The notes: generated from the letters alone by a model not told the origin. 64,000 nucleotides of DNA from Actinomycetota bacterium (GCA_023488455.1 JAMDDV010000034.1:1-64000); one strand, 5' to 3'. Positions 46,480 through 57,419 are shown, numbered from the stretch's first letter. Numbers and translations are program-made.

Positions 46480-46975
46480 GTTCTCCGTAACGATCCCCGT
46501 GTGACACCACAGCCCGGATCAAGCTCAATATAAAAATTGATATGAAAAGATTATAAATCGGTCCAACGCTTGCGACCCTTGGGAAGTAAGAATAATCACT
46601 TACTATTCCAAAAAGAAACAACATTACAAATATGATCGAGTAGTTCATAACCCCAGCAATATAAATGAGACCTGCAGACTTCCATCTGCTTAAGATCATT
46701 TTCTCAGTTGAAGAGATGCTGACTACGTAACATGATAGGGTATGTGTAAAAGCATTTAAGCCGACAACGCCTCCTGAAATTAAATCAACCAGGATACCAC
46801 CGCTAAATCCCACAATCATCGATGTAGTGGGCTGCTCAATCAAGGAGATACAAAGTGCTGCGGCCAAAATAAAATTAGGATAGATCCCAAATACAGCCAG
46901 ATATCCCGACAGGACAAACTGAAGCACAAAAGAAAACATCATCAACAGCGTGACGGTTATCTGTTTCCTCATCAT
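46445..46975 (-). CDS. mreD: Rod shape-determining protein MreD
   Basis: A 176-residue polytopic membrane protein, about five helices, of the elongasome. Sequence conservation is low in this family; membrane topology, the YLAVFGIYPNFILAAAL segment and position between mreC and mrdA support the call. ATG start overlapping the mreC stop region. Confidence 0.88.
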   Translation of the reverse strand: MMRKQITVTLLMMFSFVLQFVLSGYLAVFGIYPNFILAAALCISLIEQPTTSMIVGFSGGILVDLISGGVVGLNAFTHTLSCYVVSISSTEKMILSRWKSAGLIYIAGVMNYSIIFVMLFLFGIVSDYSYFPRVASVGPIYNLFISIFILSLIRAVVSHGDRYGELERIGSFRGKI

Positions 46976-47833
46976 TCATCCCTGGCTTTCTTCCACCTCA
47001 GGTTTTATCTCAGGTGCATTGGTTATCACGAGCACTTCCTCGATATTGCTGAAGTTAACAAAAGGCTTAATCGATACCTGTTTATAAAAAAGATACGGCT
47101 TATCCTGTACATCCTCAACCTCACCAATCAGTATACCCTTGGGAAAGACGCCACCAAATCCAGATGTAACAACGATATCTCCCTTTGCAATTGATTGATC
47201 TTTTGCTATCAAGTTGAAGTTTATCATCCTATTTATATTCCCCTCGATTAGACCCACAATCCTGGTTGATTGATCCCGGGCAGAAATAGAGGAATACTGA
47301 TCTATTATCAGTTGAACCTCGGCTGCTTTATTGGAAACCTCAATGACCTTGCCCACAAGACCCGCGGACGAGATAACAGGCATGCCAATCTGTATTCCAT
47401 CATTTGCCCCAACATCAATTATCACAATAGCACGCCAGTTTATGGGAGATCGACCAATGACATACGCAAGTTTCACCTCAAAATCGGTTTGCTCAACTGA
47501 CTTGAGCAATTTCCTCAATTGCTCGTTTTCGATCTCCTGTTCCCTTAACCTGGCATTTTCCGCCCTCAAGACCTCGATCTCCTTCTGAAGCAACAGATTT
47601 TCCTCTCGCAAACTAAAAAGTTCCGGTATCGAGCTCAAAAAATCCCCGACCGGAGTGGTGATCCTTGTAATGCCTATCTGTATGGGGGAAGAAATCAATA
47701 ATATGAAACGGTGAACGGAACTGAAGACTACGGTCCCACTTTCCCTGAATTGAAAAGTGGCTATGCCAATGCTGATTATGACGAGGAGAGCCAGTAATAT
47801 CTTATTTTTGTGGCTCCTTTTCCTGAAAGCCAT
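46976..47833 (-). CDS. mreC: Cell shape-determining protein MreC
   Basis: A 285-residue bitopic protein: N-terminal membrane helix (about 11-28), coiled coil (about 70-112) and the periplasmic-type beta domain with GRSPINWRAIVIIDVGANDG and GFGGVFPKGILIGEVEDV. It bridges MreB and PBP2. ATG start. Confidence 0.94.
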   Translation of the reverse strand: MAFRKRSHKNKILLALLVIISIGIATFQFRESGTVVFSSVHRFILLISSPIQIGITRITTPVGDFLSSIPELFSLREENLLLQKEIEVLRAENARLREQEIENEQLRKLLKSVEQTDFEVKLAYVIGRSPINWRAIVIIDVGANDGIQIGMPVISSAGLVGKVIEVSNKAAEVQLIIDQYSSISARDQSTRIVGLIEGNINRMINFNLIAKDQSIAKGDIVVTSGFGGVFPKGILIGEVEDVQDKPYLFYKQVSIKPFVNFSNIEEVLVITNAPEIKPEVEESQG

Positions 47834-47838
47834 CTATA

Positions 47839-48855
47839 TCAGCGTCCGTAAACGCTAATCAAATCCTTGTATTTATGTAATTCCTCAAGACACCTTCCTG
47901 ACCCCAACACCACTGCAGAAAGCGGCTGGTCCACAACATATGCCGGACAGTTGGTATCGTGGCTCACGCGATGAGAAAGTCCTAACAAGAGCGATCCTCC
48001 TCCAGTAAGTGCTATTCCCCTTTCCATGACATCAGCGGAAAGCTCCGGTGGTGTCGTTGAGAGTGTTTCCTGGATTGCGTGAATTATGCTTGAGACGGGG
48101 TCCTCAAGCGCCTTGCGCACCATTTGCGATGTTATCACAACCCTGCGCGGAAGGCCCGTGAGCAAGTCCCTCCCGTTTACCTCGACTTTCTCCTCTTTTT
48201 CTAATGGGAAGGCCGAACCTATCTCCATTTTTATCTCTTCAGCAGTGCCCTGGCCAAGGAGTATATTGTGCTCCTTCCTGAAGTAATTGATTATAGCCTC
48301 ATCCATCTCATCACCGGCTATTCTGATTGATTTGGAGACCACAATCCCACCCATTGAGATCACTGCAACCTCAGTCGTCCCACCACCAATATCCACAATA
48401 ATGTTCCCAACCGGAGACTCCACTGGCATATTTGCACCGATTGCTGCCGCTACAGGCTCCTCTACAAGGTAGGCTATCCTTGCTCCAGCCTGTTCAGCAG
48501 CCTCAACTACAGCCCTTCTCTCGACAGTTGTAACACCTGATGGCACGCACACAATGATCCTCGGCTTCGAAAAAAAACTGGGTCGATGTGCCTTGTTGAT
48601 GAAGTAGCGAAGCATTCTTTCAGTGGCATCGAAATCAGCGATCACCCCGTCCTTAAGTGGCCTGATCGTGGTATAGGATTCCGGTGTCTTGCCCAACAAT
48701 GCCTTGGCTTCAAGGCCAATGGCGTAGATCTCATTTGTATTTCTATGAATGGTGACGATCGAAGGCTCATTGACCACGATGCCTTCGCCCCTTACATATA
48801 CAAGCGTATTAGCGGTTCCCAGGTCAACTGCAATATCTTTTCCAAAAATACTCAT
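47839..48855 (-). CDS. mreB: Rod shape-determining protein MreB
   Basis: The bacterial actin homologue, 338 residues, that organises lateral wall synthesis. Phosphate loops DLGTANTLVYV and DIGGGTTEVAVISMGG and the adenosine motif ALTGGGSLLLG are clear. ATG start. With MreC, MreD, PBP2 and RodA it implies a rod-shaped cell. Confidence 0.97.
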   Translation of the reverse strand: MSIFGKDIAVDLGTANTLVYVRGEGIVVNEPSIVTIHRNTNEIYAIGLEAKALLGKTPESYTTIRPLKDGVIADFDATERMLRYFINKAHRPSFFSKPRIIVCVPSGVTTVERRAVVEAAEQAGARIAYLVEEPVAAAIGANMPVESPVGNIIVDIGGGTTEVAVISMGGIVVSKSIRIAGDEMDEAIINYFRKEHNILLGQGTAEEIKMEIGSAFPLEKEEKVEVNGRDLLTGLPRRVVITSQMVRKALEDPVSSIIHAIQETLSTTPPELSADVMERGIALTGGGSLLLGLSHRVSHDTNCPAYVVDQPLSAVVLGSGRCLEELHKYKDLISVYGR

Positions 48856-48875
48856 CCGGTAAACCTTCTCTCCAT

Positions 48876-49121
48876 TTACCTTCTTATATCCACCAGCAAG
48901 AAGGATGCGATTATTCCTATTATCGCCGCCAGAGTTATCTTAAAATGTAGACCAATTGTAAAGTCAAAAAGTTCAAAATTAAAAGTTACGGGGGAGAATC
49001 CAACTTTTACTCCCATATCAAGGACAGGCACAAGATCTCGCAGGACATAGCCAATTATGGATCCTAAGATCGCCCCGATGAGCACGACGAATATTACAAA
49101 CTTTCCCTTGATCTTTATCAT
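48876..49121 (-). CDS. DUF4321 small membrane protein
   Basis: An 81-residue protein with two membrane helices (about 7-28 and 58-78) and a short extracytoplasmic loop. It resembles the DUF4321 family, often found just upstream of mreB or near ndk and folC in Gram-positives. Function unknown; position suggests a link to the elongasome. ATG start. Confidence 0.8.
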   Translation of the reverse strand: MIKIKGKFVIFVVLIGAILGSIIGYVLRDLVPVLDMGVKVGFSPVTFNFELFDFTIGLHFKITLAAIIGIIASFLLVDIRR

Positions 49122-49130
49122 TTCACTCTC

Positions 49131-49532
49131 TTAACTTCCAAAGAAGAGCTCTATCTCACGGTACGCGCTCTCTGCTGAGCTCGATCCATGCACGACATTC
49201 TGGCCAATCTCAAGCGCAAAATCCCCCCTGATAGTCCCTGGTGAAGATTTTAGGGGATCGGTCGAACCCATAAGAGACCTGACTGCGGACACGGCTTCAT
49301 AACCGCCCACGACCATCACAACAACATCTCCAGAAGTTATAAAATCGACCAGCTCGCGAAAAAACGGCTTGCCCTCATGCTCGCCATAATGCCTTTTAGC
49401 AAGTTCCCTGCTCATCAGCATCATCTTCATCTTCTCAATCCTCAAACCCTTTGCTTCTATACGGGATATTATCTGACCAATAAGTCTCCTCCTGACAGCA
49501 TCAGGTTTTATTATCACCAGCGTCTTCTGCAA
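49131..49532 (-). CDS. ndk: Nucleoside diphosphate kinase
   Basis: Balances NTP and dNTP pools by transferring phosphate through His115 ([13 protein letters not shown]). 133 residues with [11 protein letters not shown] at the N-terminus and the usual [18 protein letters not shown]. Start TTG behind AGGAGGAATC. Confidence 0.97.
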   Translation of the reverse strand: MQKTLVIIKPDAVRRRLIGQIISRIEAKGLRIEKMKMMLMSRELAKRHYGEHEGKPFFRELVDFITSGDVVVMVVGGYEAVSAVRSLMGSTDPLKSSPGTIRGDFALEIGQNVVHGSSSAESAYREIELFFGS

Positions 49533-49547
49533 GATTCCTCCTGTATT

Positions 49548-49988
49548 TTAAACTTCATTTCTGCAGTATGGACAGACAGTCCAGTTTAATGCCAGCGGTT
49601 TTCCGCACTGAACACACGGGGTCTTCAATTTTTTGCGGCAATATGGACATATCAAAAAATCGTTCTCGATCAACCTCCCACAACCCGGGCATGTGCTATC
49701 TTCATTACTTAACTGGATCTGTTTTGTCCTTATCTCGAGTTCTCGCTCAACCACATCCTGTTTGTACTCCGGTGGCCGGACTATCAAATATACGATAAGT
49801 GCCGGAAGATTAAACACAAAAACAATAAGCGCCCAGAATATTGCAATTGCACCGCGTTTCGCGGCATCTCTATATACCCAGTAGACGAAACTCAACCAGA
49901 TGAGTATATAAAAGAATAAAAACACGCCGATGATCGTAAGAAATATCGGAGAACTGAAAAAATCGATGATATTATTAAAAAATTCCAT
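49548..49988 (-). CDS. Membrane protein with C-terminal zinc ribbons
   Basis: A 146-residue protein with two N-terminal membrane helices (about 14-38 and 48-70), a charged linker, and two zinc-ribbon pairs (CPGCGRL with CPYCRKK; CVQCGKP with CPYCRNE). Such double zinc ribbons occur in DZANK-like and phospholipase-D-nuclease-N-type membrane proteins of unknown function. ATG start. It lies between folC and ndk. Confidence 0.8.
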   Translation of the reverse strand: MEFFNNIIDFFSSPIFLTIIGVFLFFYILIWLSFVYWVYRDAAKRGAIAIFWALIVFVFNLPALIVYLIVRPPEYKQDVVERELEIRTKQIQLSNEDSTCPGCGRLIENDFLICPYCRKKLKTPCVQCGKPLALNWTVCPYCRNEV

Positions 49989-50088
49989 AATCTCTCTTCT
50001 GCAGAAAAATAATCATGCTATTCTACTATAACGAATTAAAGAGTATCAAGCAGCACATCCCCGCATGTACTATATCAAAATTTAAGAT

Positions 50089-51429
50089 TCATCGTTGAGC
50101 GCTTCTTGCTGAGCACAAATACTCTTTTGCCGGCCCAATATTTGAGATCGAGCCAGTCACTATCACCGCATCTTCGGGACTGGTAAGCCTCAACACTTCC
50201 TGCATACTGGTGGCGATGTCATCGAATACCATGTAACCTATTTCTCTTTTAATCCTGTTTCTTGCAAGCAGCTCAAGATATACCCTCTCAAGCTCCCTGG
50301 GAGCAAAGCTCCGCTTGTTCCTGCTGCTCGTGAAGATGAAATGATCAGCATGTTTTGCCAGCAGAACCAGCATTGATGCCACATCCTTATCATTGAAAGC
50401 GGCGAAGATGACACACTTCTCACCTTCAATCTTCAAGTTATCCAACTCATTGACAAGAACGCTAACAGCCTGCGGGTTATGTCCTCCATCCAGAACTACG
50501 AGCGGATTGCTAGAGACGGTCTCAAACCTTCCCGGAATTTTTAATAGACCCACAACCCCTCTGATCGCATCATCAAAGCGTGATGGCAAAGTCTCCATGA
50601 AAAGAGCTGATGCCATGGTTGCTGCAAGCAAATTCTCCAGTTGAAAACCGGCATCACTCTCTTCTTTAAATGATATCTCTCTAAAGAGCGGGCTCCTGAA
50701 CTTTACAAAATAAGACCCGTCATACAGCTGCTTTTTCTCCAGGTTAAAATCGCTGTTAAAGGTGAAAAGTCTGGATGATGTCTCACTACATTTATTCTCT
50801 ACAACGTTTCGCACGGATGAGTCGGTTGACATCAACACAACGTCACTTCCGCTTTTTATAACCCCTGCCTTCTCACTTGCTATCTCCTCTACCGTGTTCC
50901 CGAGGATCTCGCAGTGTTCAAGGGCAACCGGCATGAATACAACAACCCTGGAATCCTTGGCATTTGTTGCATCCCACCTGCCCCCCATTCCAGCCTCCAG
51001 CACTGCTCCATCCACCCCTTCCTGTTCGAAATATTTAAAAGCCATAGCGGTGAGAAACTCAAATTGCGTGACCTGCATTGATGAGTCAGCTTCCGACAAC
51101 TTGCTTTTTACTTCATCAATAACCACAGCGATCCGGGCAAACTTTTCCTCCGTTATCTCTTTTTCGCAAATGAGAAACCGTTCGATATAACTCTGGATAT
51201 GAGGCGAGATGTAAGTACCAAAACTCCCCACTAGGGAACAGAGTATCATTGCAATAAATCTGGCTGTTGAAGTTTTGCCGTTCGTCCCAACAACTTGTAT
51301 GGAAGGAAACTTATCCTGCGGATCCTTAAGAACATTGCAGAGTTTTTTTATGTTATCAAGAGAGGGATTTATCCCAAACTTATCGAGCCCATCGATGAAG
51401 TTAACCGCGCGTTCAAATGTGAACTTCAA
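50089..51429 (-). CDS. folC: Folylpolyglutamate synthase / dihydrofolate synthase
   Basis: A Mur-ligase-like enzyme of 446 residues adding glutamate to folates. The P-loop is VVGTNGKTSTARF, followed by GTYISPHIQSYIERF, LEAGMGGRWDATNA and VLDGGHNPQAV. Start TTG, ten bases after valS ends and in the same frame. The valS-folC order is typical of Gram-positives. Confidence 0.95.
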   Translation of the reverse strand: MKFTFERAVNFIDGLDKFGINPSLDNIKKLCNVLKDPQDKFPSIQVVGTNGKTSTARFIAMILCSLVGSFGTYISPHIQSYIERFLICEKEITEEKFARIAVVIDEVKSKLSEADSSMQVTQFEFLTAMAFKYFEQEGVDGAVLEAGMGGRWDATNAKDSRVVVFMPVALEHCEILGNTVEEIASEKAGVIKSGSDVVLMSTDSSVRNVVENKCSETSSRLFTFNSDFNLEKKQLYDGSYFVKFRSPLFREISFKEESDAGFQLENLLAATMASALFMETLPSRFDDAIRGVVGLLKIPGRFETVSSNPLVVLDGGHNPQAVSVLVNELDNLKIEGEKCVIFAAFNDKDVASMLVLLAKHADHFIFTSSRNKRSFAPRELERVYLELLARNRIKREIGYMVFDDIATSMQEVLRLTSPEDAVIVTGSISNIGPAKEYLCSARSAQR

Positions 51430-51438
51430 CTTCGAGGC

Positions 51439-54081
51439 TTATGCTCCTGGTTTTAATGCATCGATCTGCGATTCTATCTTGCTCCTGATCTCATCAAGGG
51501 AGGCCATCTTCTCTCTCTGTTTGCGCACAATTTCAGGAGGAGCTTTTACCACAAAGTCCTTGTTATCAAGCTTATTTTTTATGAAATCCATCTGTTTTCG
51601 TACCTTTTCAAGGTCTTTATAGAGCCTGTTTAACTCACCAGCTACATCAAAACCGGGATGCCTGAAATAGACTTCTGCGTTCTGTGAAACAGCCTTGATG
51701 TAGCACGAAGAATCCTCGACTGCCTGCATGTAATTAATGCTCGAAACTCCAGCAAGCGACAGGATAAAATTCTCGAACTGCTTTAAGATTGACAGCACTT
51801 CATGATTTTCTACTACAAAATACGCCTCAATTCTTATTTTGGGAGATATCCTGTTCTCAGAGCGCGACTTTCTGATCGAGATTATCACATCCTGGACTAA
51901 CGAAATCCTTGACTCCGAATCATCATCCAAGAGTTTAATATCGGGCACCGGATATCTCTCCACCATTATAAAGTCTCCGTCAGGGTAGATTAGCTCCCAG
52001 ACCTTCTCCGTAATAAATGGCATAAACGGATGCAGGAGTTTCAAAAAGTTCGTCTGCACATAATAAAGAACTCTTGAGGTTAAGTCCTTTGCCTTAATAT
52101 CAGCGCCGTACAGATCACCCTTAGACATCTCAATGTACCAGTCACAGAACTGACCCCAGTAAAACTCGTAAAGACACCTTGCTGCCTGGCTGAAGTTGTA
52201 GTCCTTAAATGCATTATCAACCTCAATCGATGTCCTGGTGAGCTGGCTCAATATCCATCTGTCATGGGTCCTCAACACACTTACATCTTGCAGTTCGATA
52301 TTCTCAGGTCTGGGGGCAATTTGAAGGATGAATCGCGATGCATTCCATATCTTATTTGCAAAATTTCGCATGCCCTCGATCTTCTCATCCCCGATCGCGA
52401 TATCGCGTCCCGGCGTGGTCAGAAAGGACAGCGTAAACCTCAGGGCGTCCGCGCCGTACTTCTCTATCTGGTCAAGCGGATCAATCACGTTTCCCCTTGA
52501 TTTGCTCATCTTCTGCCCAAAACTGTCGTTCACTATAGGGTTAATAAAAACTTTCTCAAACGGCACATCACCTGTGAAATGTATTCCCGCCATTATCATC
52601 CGGGCAACCCAGAAAAAAATAATATCGTGTGCAGTCACCAGAAGATCCGTCGGGTAAAACACCTCCATATCCCTCGTTTTTTGCGGCCAACCAAGCGTGG
52701 AGAACGGCCATAACCACGAGGAGAACCATGTATCCAGCACATCCTCGTCCTGCCTTATGCTGCCACTGCAGCTCGGACATGATTTTTGGTCTTCCAGCTC
52801 CACAATTATCTCGCCGCACAAGTCACAATACCAGACCGGAATCCTGTGACCCCACCAGAGCTGTCGTGATATGCACCAGTCTCTTATATTATTCATCCAG
52901 TTGAAATAGACAACCTCCCAGTTTCTGGGTACAAAAGTTATGCTGCCATCCTGAACTGCCTTAATCGCTGGTATGGCCAGAGGTTTCATCTTCACAAACC
53001 ATTGAGTTGAGATATATGGTTCAACCACCTCATCACATCTATGGCATCTTCCTATCGAGTGGCTGTATTTCTCAACCTTCACAAGCAGGCCATCTTTCTC
53101 CAACCTCTTGATTATCGCAGAACGCGCTTCCTCCCGACTCATCCCGCAAAACTCACCGGCGGCCTCATTCATCCTGCCGTCAGGCTCCATTATATTTATA
53201 AACTCCAGCCTATGCTTTTTCCCCAGCTCATAATCTACCGGGTCATGTGCCGGGGTCACCTTTAATGCCCCGGTTCCAAACTCCATATCTGTCGCTTCAT
53301 CAGCAATTATGGGCAGCTCTCTACCAACTATCGGAAGTATTGCTACCTGCCCAATGAAGTTTTTATATCTTTCATCATCCGGGTTTACAGCGATGGCGCT
53401 ATCGCCGAGCATCGTCTCAGGCCTCGTCGTTGCAATCGTTAAATAGTCGTCCTTACCTTTTATCCTATATTTTATGTAGTAAAGTCGGCTATCATCCTCG
53501 ACCTCATGCTCCACCTCGAGATCGGATAACGCAGTAAGACAACGGGGGCACCAGTTGACCATATAGTTGCCCCTATATATGAGCCCTTCCTTGTAGAGTT
53601 TCACAAAGACATAGCGCACTGCATAGGACAATCCTTCGTCCATGGTGAAGCGAAGCCGCTTCCAGTCACACGAACAGCCAAGTGCCTTCAGTTGATCGAC
53701 TATCCTGTTGCCGTACTTTTCCTTCCATTGCCACGTGATCTCAAGGAACTTCTCCCTTCCGATCTCCGCTCTCGTCTTGCCCTGAGCCTGTAGCTCTCTC
53801 TCGATGACAACCTGTGTTCCAATCCCTGCATGATCGGTGCCCGGAATCCAGAGCGCATTGTAGTCACTCATCCTGCGGTGCCTGATTACCACATCCTGCA
53901 GCGTATTGTTCAGAGCATGTCCCATATGCAGAGACCCGGTCACATTTGGCGGTGGGATTACTATCACGAAAGGCTCACGCGGGTCACCAGCATCAGCATG
54001 AAATAAACTGCTCTCCTCCCACCTCCTGTATATCACTGCCTCCGCCTCTTTTGGGTTGTACCTTGCAGGTATCTCCTCCAT
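51439..54081 (-). CDS. valS: Valyl-tRNA synthetase
   Basis: A class I synthetase of 880 residues. HIGH motif HMGHALNNT, KMSKS motif KMSKSRGNVIDP, an editing domain with TTRPETMLGDSAI and a C-terminal coiled coil (LNRLYKDLEKVRKQMDFIKNK region). I chose the ATG at 54081 (MEEIPARYNPKEAE) because AAAGGA precedes it; 13 upstream codons run into the clpX terminator. No T-box leader can fit upstream. Confidence 0.97.
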   Translation of the reverse strand: MEEIPARYNPKEAEAVIYRRWEESSLFHADAGDPREPFVIVIPPPNVTGSLHMGHALNNTLQDVVIRHRRMSDYNALWIPGTDHAGIGTQVVIERELQAQGKTRAEIGREKFLEITWQWKEKYGNRIVDQLKALGCSCDWKRLRFTMDEGLSYAVRYVFVKLYKEGLIYRGNYMVNWCPRCLTALSDLEVEHEVEDDSRLYYIKYRIKGKDDYLTIATTRPETMLGDSAIAVNPDDERYKNFIGQVAILPIVGRELPIIADEATDMEFGTGALKVTPAHDPVDYELGKKHRLEFINIMEPDGRMNEAAGEFCGMSREEARSAIIKRLEKDGLLVKVEKYSHSIGRCHRCDEVVEPYISTQWFVKMKPLAIPAIKAVQDGSITFVPRNWEVVYFNWMNNIRDWCISRQLWWGHRIPVWYCDLCGEIIVELEDQKSCPSCSGSIRQDEDVLDTWFSSWLWPFSTLGWPQKTRDMEVFYPTDLLVTAHDIIFFWVARMIMAGIHFTGDVPFEKVFINPIVNDSFGQKMSKSRGNVIDPLDQIEKYGADALRFTLSFLTTPGRDIAIGDEKIEGMRNFANKIWNASRFILQIAPRPENIELQDVSVLRTHDRWILSQLTRTSIEVDNAFKDYNFSQAARCLYEFYWGQFCDWYIEMSKGDLYGADIKAKDLTSRVLYYVQTNFLKLLHPFMPFITEKVWELIYPDGDFIMVERYPVPDIKLLDDDSESRISLVQDVIISIRKSRSENRISPKIRIEAYFVVENHEVLSILKQFENFILSLAGVSSINYMQAVEDSSCYIKAVSQNAEVYFRHPGFDVAGELNRLYKDLEKVRKQMDFIKNKLDNKDFVVKAPPEIVRKQREKMASLDEIRSKIESQIDALKPGA

Positions 54082-54099
54082 TGCTTCCTTTCTGCTAAT

Positions 54100-54138
54100 A
54101 AAAACAAATCCCAATCTCATCAGTTGACGAAATTGGGA
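54100..54138 (-). terminator. Intrinsic terminator after clpX
   Basis: TCCCAATTTCGTC pairs with GATGAGATTGGGA (13 bp with two G-U pairs, 4-nt loop, 54109-54138) followed on the minus strand by TTTGTTTTT. It ends the tig-clpP-clpX unit and lies 19-57 nt before the valS ATG. Confidence 0.88.
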
Positions 54139-54163
54139 TGGTTAAATGTCTATCTTTTCCCGA

Positions 54164-55447
54164 TCAGGCCAGTGCCTCGTTACTTCCCATCTGCGTGCTT
54201 TTTTTAACGTTGCTCGTCATAAGCGTTGGATCAATGCTCTTTTCAACAACTTCCTTAGTTATAACGCACTTTTTGATATCGTTGCGCGAAGGTATCTCGT
54301 ACATTACACCTAACATTATATCTTCAAGTATTGCGCGCAGGCCTCTTGCCCCTGTTGTCCTGTTCATGGCCATCTTGGAAATCGCCCGCAACGCATCATC
54401 CGTGAAGATCAGCTCCACATTGTCAAAACTGAATATCCTCTTATACTGTTTGACCAGCGCATTCCTGGGCCTGGTTAAGATCTCCACAAGCGCATCGATG
54501 TCAAGCGGATGGACGACCGTTATAACGGGCACGCGCCCGACGAACTCGGGGATCATACCGAACTTTATCAGATCCTGAGGGAGCGTCTTTTCAAGCACAT
54601 CTCCGATATCTGAGCTCTTAGGATTTGCCTTTGTGTCGGCTAAAAATCCCACTCCGCTGTAGCCTATGCGCGATTCGACGATCTTCTCAAGCCCACCAAA
54701 GGCACCACCGCAAATAAACAGTATGTTCGTCGTATCTATCTGGATGAAATCCTGATGTGGATGCTTCCTGCCGCCCTGTGGCGGTACGCTCGCAACCGTG
54801 CCCTCCAGAATCTTGAGCAAAGCCTGCTGGACGCCTTCCCCGGAGACATCACGGGTTATGGACGGATTTTCCGACTTCCTGGCGATCTTATCTATCTCGT
54901 CGATGTAAACAATACCGTTCTCCGCCCTCTTGACATCATAATCAGCAGCCTGAATTAGCTTCAGCAGGATATTCTCAACATCCTCACCAACATAACCTGC
55001 TTCAGTCAAAGAAGTCGCATCAGCGATCGCAAACGGAACGTCGAGTATCTTTGCAAGCGTTTGCGCAAGCAAGGTCTTTCCACATCCAGTAGGGCCAACC
55101 AGAAGGATGTTGCTCTTCTGCAGCTCAACATCATCATCAGCCATGCTTGGCTGCATCCTTATACGCTTGTAATGGTTGTAAACTGCCACAGACAGTATCT
55201 TCTTGGCCCTGTCCTGTCCGACCACATAATCATTTAAGATCTGATATATCTCCTTGGGTTTGGGGAGCTCCTCGACGCTGAATTCAATATCTTCGGCAAG
55301 CTCTTCGTCAATTATCTCGTTACAAAGATCGATGCATTCGGTGCAAATATATACACCTGGACCTGCGATCAGCTTCTTAACCTGCTTCTGATTCTTGCCG
55401 CAGAAGGAACATTTAAGCAGTTCCAGCTCATCATCAAATTTAGGCAA
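54164..55447 (-). CDS. clpX: ATP-dependent Clp protease ATP-binding subunit ClpX
   Basis: Unfoldase of the ClpXP protease, 427 residues. N-terminal zinc domain ([16 protein letters not shown]), Walker [15 protein letters not shown], Walker [11 protein letters not shown], the ClpP-docking loop RIGYSGVGF and the sensor-2 region. The [20 protein letters not shown] segment looks actinobacterial. ClpXP degrades proteins carrying the tmRNA tag encoded at the right end of this window. Confidence 0.97.
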   Translation of the reverse strand: MPKFDDELELLKCSFCGKNQKQVKKLIAGPGVYICTECIDLCNEIIDEELAEDIEFSVEELPKPKEIYQILNDYVVGQDRAKKILSVAVYNHYKRIRMQPSMADDDVELQKSNILLVGPTGCGKTLLAQTLAKILDVPFAIADATSLTEAGYVGEDVENILLKLIQAADYDVKRAENGIVYIDEIDKIARKSENPSITRDVSGEGVQQALLKILEGTVASVPPQGGRKHPHQDFIQIDTTNILFICGGAFGGLEKIVESRIGYSGVGFLADTKANPKSSDIGDVLEKTLPQDLIKFGMIPEFVGRVPVITVVHPLDIDALVEILTRPRNALVKQYKRIFSFDNVELIFTDDALRAISKMAMNRTTGARGLRAILEDIMLGVMYEIPSRNDIKKCVITKEVVEKSIDPTLMTSNVKKSTQMGSNEALA

Positions 55448-55463
55448 TTAGCTCACATCCTTT

Positions 55464-56051
55464 TTACTTTTTGCTAATAACTTCATCAATTATCCCATAT
55501 TCTTTCGAAGCCTGAGCAGTCAGGATGAAATCTCCTCGCTCGGTATCCCGCTCGATCCTGCTTATATCCTGATCGGTATGTTTTGCAACGATCTGGTTTA
55601 TCAGTTCCTTCATCCTGAGTATCTCTCTTGCCTGAATGTCTATATCAACTGCCCTGCCTGCTGTGGTTCCATGCGGCTGGTGCAAAAGAATCCTCGAGTT
55701 GGGAAGCGCAAAGCGCTTTCCCTTCGCACCTGCTGCCAGAAGCACGGCTGCACCGCTTGCAGCCTGACCTATGCAGATCGTCGAGACATCAGGCTTTATG
55801 AACTGTATGGTATCATAAATCGCCAGAGTGGAGGTAACTGAACCGCCCGGGCTATTGATATAGATCTCAATGTCCTTGCTTGGGTCCTCAGCCTCAAGGT
55901 GAAGCAACTGGGCCATGACGACATTAGCAAGATGATCATCGATCTCGTCACCAATAAAAACGATCCTGTCCTTTAATAACCTTGAATATATATCGAAGGA
56001 CCTCTCTCCACGACTGGTCTGTTCGATTACAACTGGAATCAGTCCGTTCAT
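55464..56051 (-). CDS. clpP: ATP-dependent Clp protease proteolytic subunit ClpP
   Basis: A serine protease of 195 residues. The triad is Ser99 ([14 protein letters not shown]), His124 (RILLHQPHG) and Asp174 ([10 protein letters not shown]); by eye the Asp region has one residue more than E. coli ClpP. No long propeptide is obvious. ATG start overlapping the tig stop by four bases (ATGA). Confidence 0.96.
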   Translation of the reverse strand: MNGLIPVVIEQTSRGERSFDIYSRLLKDRIVFIGDEIDDHLANVVMAQLLHLEAEDPSKDIEIYINSPGGSVTSTLAIYDTIQFIKPDVSTICIGQAASGAAVLLAAGAKGKRFALPNSRILLHQPHGTTAGRAVDIDIQAREILRMKELINQIVAKHTDQDISRIERDTERGDFILTAQASKEYGIIDEVISKK

Positions 56052-57385
56052 TTTTTATTTTTCACCTTCCTTTTAGTTCCATCTTCTTCCACTTTTTCCT
56101 TTAATTTTGCATTCTCTATTATAAAGTCTAAAGCTTTTTTTCGCAGCATGGATAACCTTATATTAGCAGCTCCGATCCCTTTAGAATAGTAATTATAAAT
56201 CTTTTCACTGTCCTTCTTGATCGAATCAGCTATCTCTCTTGCGCGATTTTGAACCTCCTCATCGCTGACTTCCAGGTTCTCGAGCTCAGCTATCTTCTCA
56301 AGACAGAGTTCTTGCTTTATCTCGATGACCGCAGCTTTTTTATATTCTTCACTCAGTTCCTCCTCGGTCTTGCCTATCGACTTCAGATAGGACTCCCTGT
56401 CCATTTTCCTCTTGCTTAAACTCTCATCAAGACCATCAAGCCAGCCGGTAACCCTGTCCTCTACCATAACCTCTGGAATATCGATCTGGCAATTTTCCAC
56501 CAGCTGGTCCAAAGCCTGGTCTCTCAGGAGCTCATCGCGCTTTGACTTTTTATAACCTTCAATCTGATTTTTAAAAAAGTCCTTCATGTCATTAAGACTT
56601 TCAAATCCGCCAACCGATTTAGCGAACTCGTCATTTATCTCCGGCAAAATTCTTTCTTTTATCTCCTTGATGCTGATTCTCAAAAGCACCTCTTTCCCCC
56701 TTAGCGCTTCAACGGGATAGCCCTCGGTAAGTATTATCCTGGCTTCCCTTTGCTCGCCCCTTTTTGCCTTCAGTACCGCATTTTCGATCTCTGGCAGTAT
56801 AGCTCCCTTGCCTACTTCAAATACGTAATCGCTCGCGCACAACTCATCCAACCTGTCGCTATCAAGCATGGCCTCAACATCAACAACAGGGAAACTGCCC
56901 TCCTCAACCGTCTCATTTCCCGAGACCTCAAGCCTGGAAAACCTGATTGCCATGTTCCTGGCCTGTTCATCAACCTCCTCATCACTGACATCAGTCTTCA
57001 TATCGACAAGCTCATAGTTCTTATATTTCCTCAAGGTAACCTCAGGCTCAACGGTCACGTTAAAATCAAATAAAAACGGCTTGCCGTCCTCAAGTTGTTT
57101 CACCTCAACCTGGGGTCTATCTACCGGCTTTATCTTTGTGTCATGAACTGCCTCCAAATAAAATCTTGGCATGTATTCATCGACGGCTTCCTTCAAGACG
57201 TATTCTCTGCCCAGAGTGCGGTCAATTATCTGAGGAGGGATCTTCCCCTTTCTGAAGCCTGATATCTTGACCTTATTCGACAACTGCTTGTACGCATAAA
57301 CTATAGCTTCATTCAGTTGTTCAACTTCTACCTCAACAGCGACTTTAACCCTGTTCTTTTCGACCTTGCTTACAGTTGTCTTCAA
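56048..57385 (-). CDS. tig: Trigger factor
   Basis: Ribosome-bound chaperone with peptidyl-prolyl isomerase domain, 445 residues. The ribosome-binding signature is [19 protein letters not shown] (about 40-58), the FKBP-like domain lies about 150-245 and the C-terminal helical arms carry a lysine-rich end. Start TTG behind GGAGTAAA. The gene begins 34 nt after tRNA-Leu, so it may be co-transcribed with the tRNA cluster. Confidence 0.96.
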   Translation of the reverse strand: MKTTVSKVEKNRVKVAVEVEVEQLNEAIVYAYKQLSNKVKISGFRKGKIPPQIIDRTLGREYVLKEAVDEYMPRFYLEAVHDTKIKPVDRPQVEVKQLEDGKPFLFDFNVTVEPEVTLRKYKNYELVDMKTDVSDEEVDEQARNMAIRFSRLEVSGNETVEEGSFPVVDVEAMLDSDRLDELCASDYVFEVGKGAILPEIENAVLKAKRGEQREARIILTEGYPVEALRGKEVLLRISIKEIKERILPEINDEFAKSVGGFESLNDMKDFFKNQIEGYKKSKRDELLRDQALDQLVENCQIDIPEVMVEDRVTGWLDGLDESLSKRKMDRESYLKSIGKTEEELSEEYKKAAVIEIKQELCLEKIAELENLEVSDEEVQNRAREIADSIKKDSEKIYNYYSKGIGAANIRLSMLRKKALDFIIENAKLKEKVEEDGTKRKVKNKK

Positions 57386-57419
57386 AATAATTTACTCCTT
57401 CAACTTATTTTAGGGGTTC

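Noticed and set aside
54082..54163. T-box riboswitch in front of valS
   Set aside because: The gap is about 80 nt, occupied by the clpX terminator; there is no specifier stem or T-box motif.
56048..57385. Loss of ClpP catalytic Asp
   Set aside because: At first ERGDF in clpP seemed to replace the ERD motif by Gly, but aligning from the following YGIID shows the Asp kept with one inserted residue.
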